DNA of 64,000 nucleotides. Source: JABDJL01 sp047614505. GTDB taxonomy: Bacteria > Pseudomonadota > Gammaproteobacteria > Xanthomonadales > SZUA-36. A model generated the notes under the pieces. That model saw only the letters and a program-made list of their open reading frames with translations, was not told the origin of the DNA and did not search any database. Positions 63,306-64,000 of this stretch are shown piece by piece (the stretch's first letter is position 1; each line of letters starts with the position of its first letter). A program made the translations under genes and the position numbers. The stretch spans positions 1 to 64,000 of the forward strand of contig JBLHGQ010000001.1 of the NCBI GenBank assembly GCA_047614505.1, written 5' to 3'.

Positions 63306-64000
63306 ATGATGATACAAGCTGATTCAGGTCAGCAAGACTATTACAGAAAGCAAAGTTTCTGGCTCGACTCTGTGCCGGGCTCTTTGACGCCGCGCGAGTC
63401 TTTGAGTGCTGATACACAAGCTGATGTAGCCATTATTGGCGCCGGCTACACTGGTTTATGGACTGCCTGGTACCTGAAGAAACACGCACCCGACCTGAAT
63501 ATCGTTATTGTCGAGTCTGAGATCGCGGGCTTCGGGGCCTCCGGTCGTAATGGCGGTTGGTGCAGTTCATATGTCGCCAGTCTTGAGGAACAGATGGGCA
63601 GGACCGAAACCCGGGAGCAAGCCATCGGTCTGCAGCGGTTGATGTTTGACACTGTTGCTGAAGTCGGTCGGGTGTGTGAAGAAGCAAACATAGATTGTCA
63701 CTTTGCCCATGAAGGACATGTAGCTGCGGCAGTATTACCTGCGCAAATGGAGCGGGGTCGCGAGCATGTCGAGAATATGCACGGCAAGGGATTTTCGGAC
63801 GACTTCAGGTGGCTGAGTGCTACTGAAGTCAATGAATTGGTCAACGTTAAAGGTGCTTTGGGTGGTTTCTTTATGCCCCATTGTGCTGCCATTCAGCCGG
63901 CCCGACTTGCTCGTGGCCTGGCCGAAACACTGGAAGGTAGAGGTGTTCGAATCTTTGAGAAAACACCGGCACTGGCATTTGACTCCAACGGTGTGGACAC
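63306..64000 (+). CDS. FAD-dependent oxidoreductase (DAO type), partial
   Basis: From ATG 63306 the frame is open to the end of the window (231 codons). The FAD-binding Rossmann motif is VAIIGAGYTGLWTAW (near residue 40), followed by IVIVESEIAGFGASGRNGGW, the DAO-type dinucleotide and flavin-binding block with its GASGRNGG. It resembles amino-acid or polyamine oxidases and gamma-glutamylputrescine oxidases (DAO family). The C-terminus with the catalytic cap lies beyond the window. No signal peptide. Confidence 0.88.
   Translation, partial: MMIQADSGQQDYYRKQSFWLDSVPGSLTPRESLSADTQADVAIIGAGYTGLWTAWYLKKHAPDLNIVIVESEIAGFGASGRNGGWCSSYVASLEEQMGRTETREQAIGLQRLMFDTVAEVGRVCEEANIDCHFAHEGHVAAAVLPAQMERGREHVENMHGKGFSDDFRWLSATEVNELVNVKGALGGFFMPHCAAIQPARLARGLAETLEGRGVRIFEKTPALAFDSNGVD

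Overview
The window looks like the chromosome of a free-living, probably marine, gammaproteobacterium. The evidence is a set of gammaproteobacterial housekeeping relatives (ABC-F protein YbiT, RluE, YaiI, YbdG, YrdA, DUF5062, MtfA, YjgN/DUF898), a moderate GC content, and many secreted hydrolases (CocE-type, sulfatase, BNR-propeller, M14, DUF305-LVIVD) typical of marine heterotrophs. The genus cannot be named from the sequence. No rRNA, tRNA, CRISPR array or prophage was seen.

Layout. 1-9.5 kb: a HerA-like ATPase diverges from a padR-HAAS-type pair across a doubled palindromic operator; then a CocE-type lipoprotein hydrolase, a frameshifted lipoprotein, a pair of bacterial PH-domain membrane proteins, DUF4845, and two truncated genes joined at about 8796. 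9.5-17.4 kb: an acetolactate-synthase-like plus aldehyde dehydrogenase operon, a palindromic mobile-type repeat, an RRM protein, a GIY-YIG protein, and remnants of a TonB receptor, an alpha/beta hydrolase and a sulfatase. 17.4-27 kb: a histidine kinase with an in-frame hexanucleotide repeat, a GT-C/GT2/GtrA glycosylation module, an IS3 fragment sitting against an ASPIC/UnbV remnant, then housekeeping genes (YaiI, peptide deformylase, S4 protein, YbdG, EamA). 27-38 kb: a large BNR-propeller protein, a GT-C-like membrane protein, an ABC permease remnant, and an operon DUF898-M48-GST-zinc ribbon flanked by two copies of a roughly 290-nt repeat. 38-46.6 kb: YrdA, DUF5062, RluE, YbiT, a dead molybdenum hydroxylase pair, a TMTC-like protein and a serine hydrolase. 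46.7-64 kb: DUF305-LVIVD protein, multi-PAS kinase, methyltransferases, MtfA, M14 peptidase, NtrY-like kinase fused to an NtrC remnant, TPR protein, FkbM and GT2 glycosylation genes, and a partial FAD oxidoreductase.

Two themes stand out. First, gene decay is dense: at least a dozen genes are truncated, internally deleted, interrupted by stops or frameshifted. Four frameshifts need exactly one extra base in a short homopolymer, so some may be sequencing errors. Second, the 290-nt repeat carries two tandem hairpins whose loops are nearly identical while their stems differ and largely stay paired, including one compensatory base-pair change between copies. This is the best candidate in the window for an undescribed structured RNA or DNA element. 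A fragment of the GST gene next to copy 1 suggests the whole repeat-operon unit was once tandemly duplicated.
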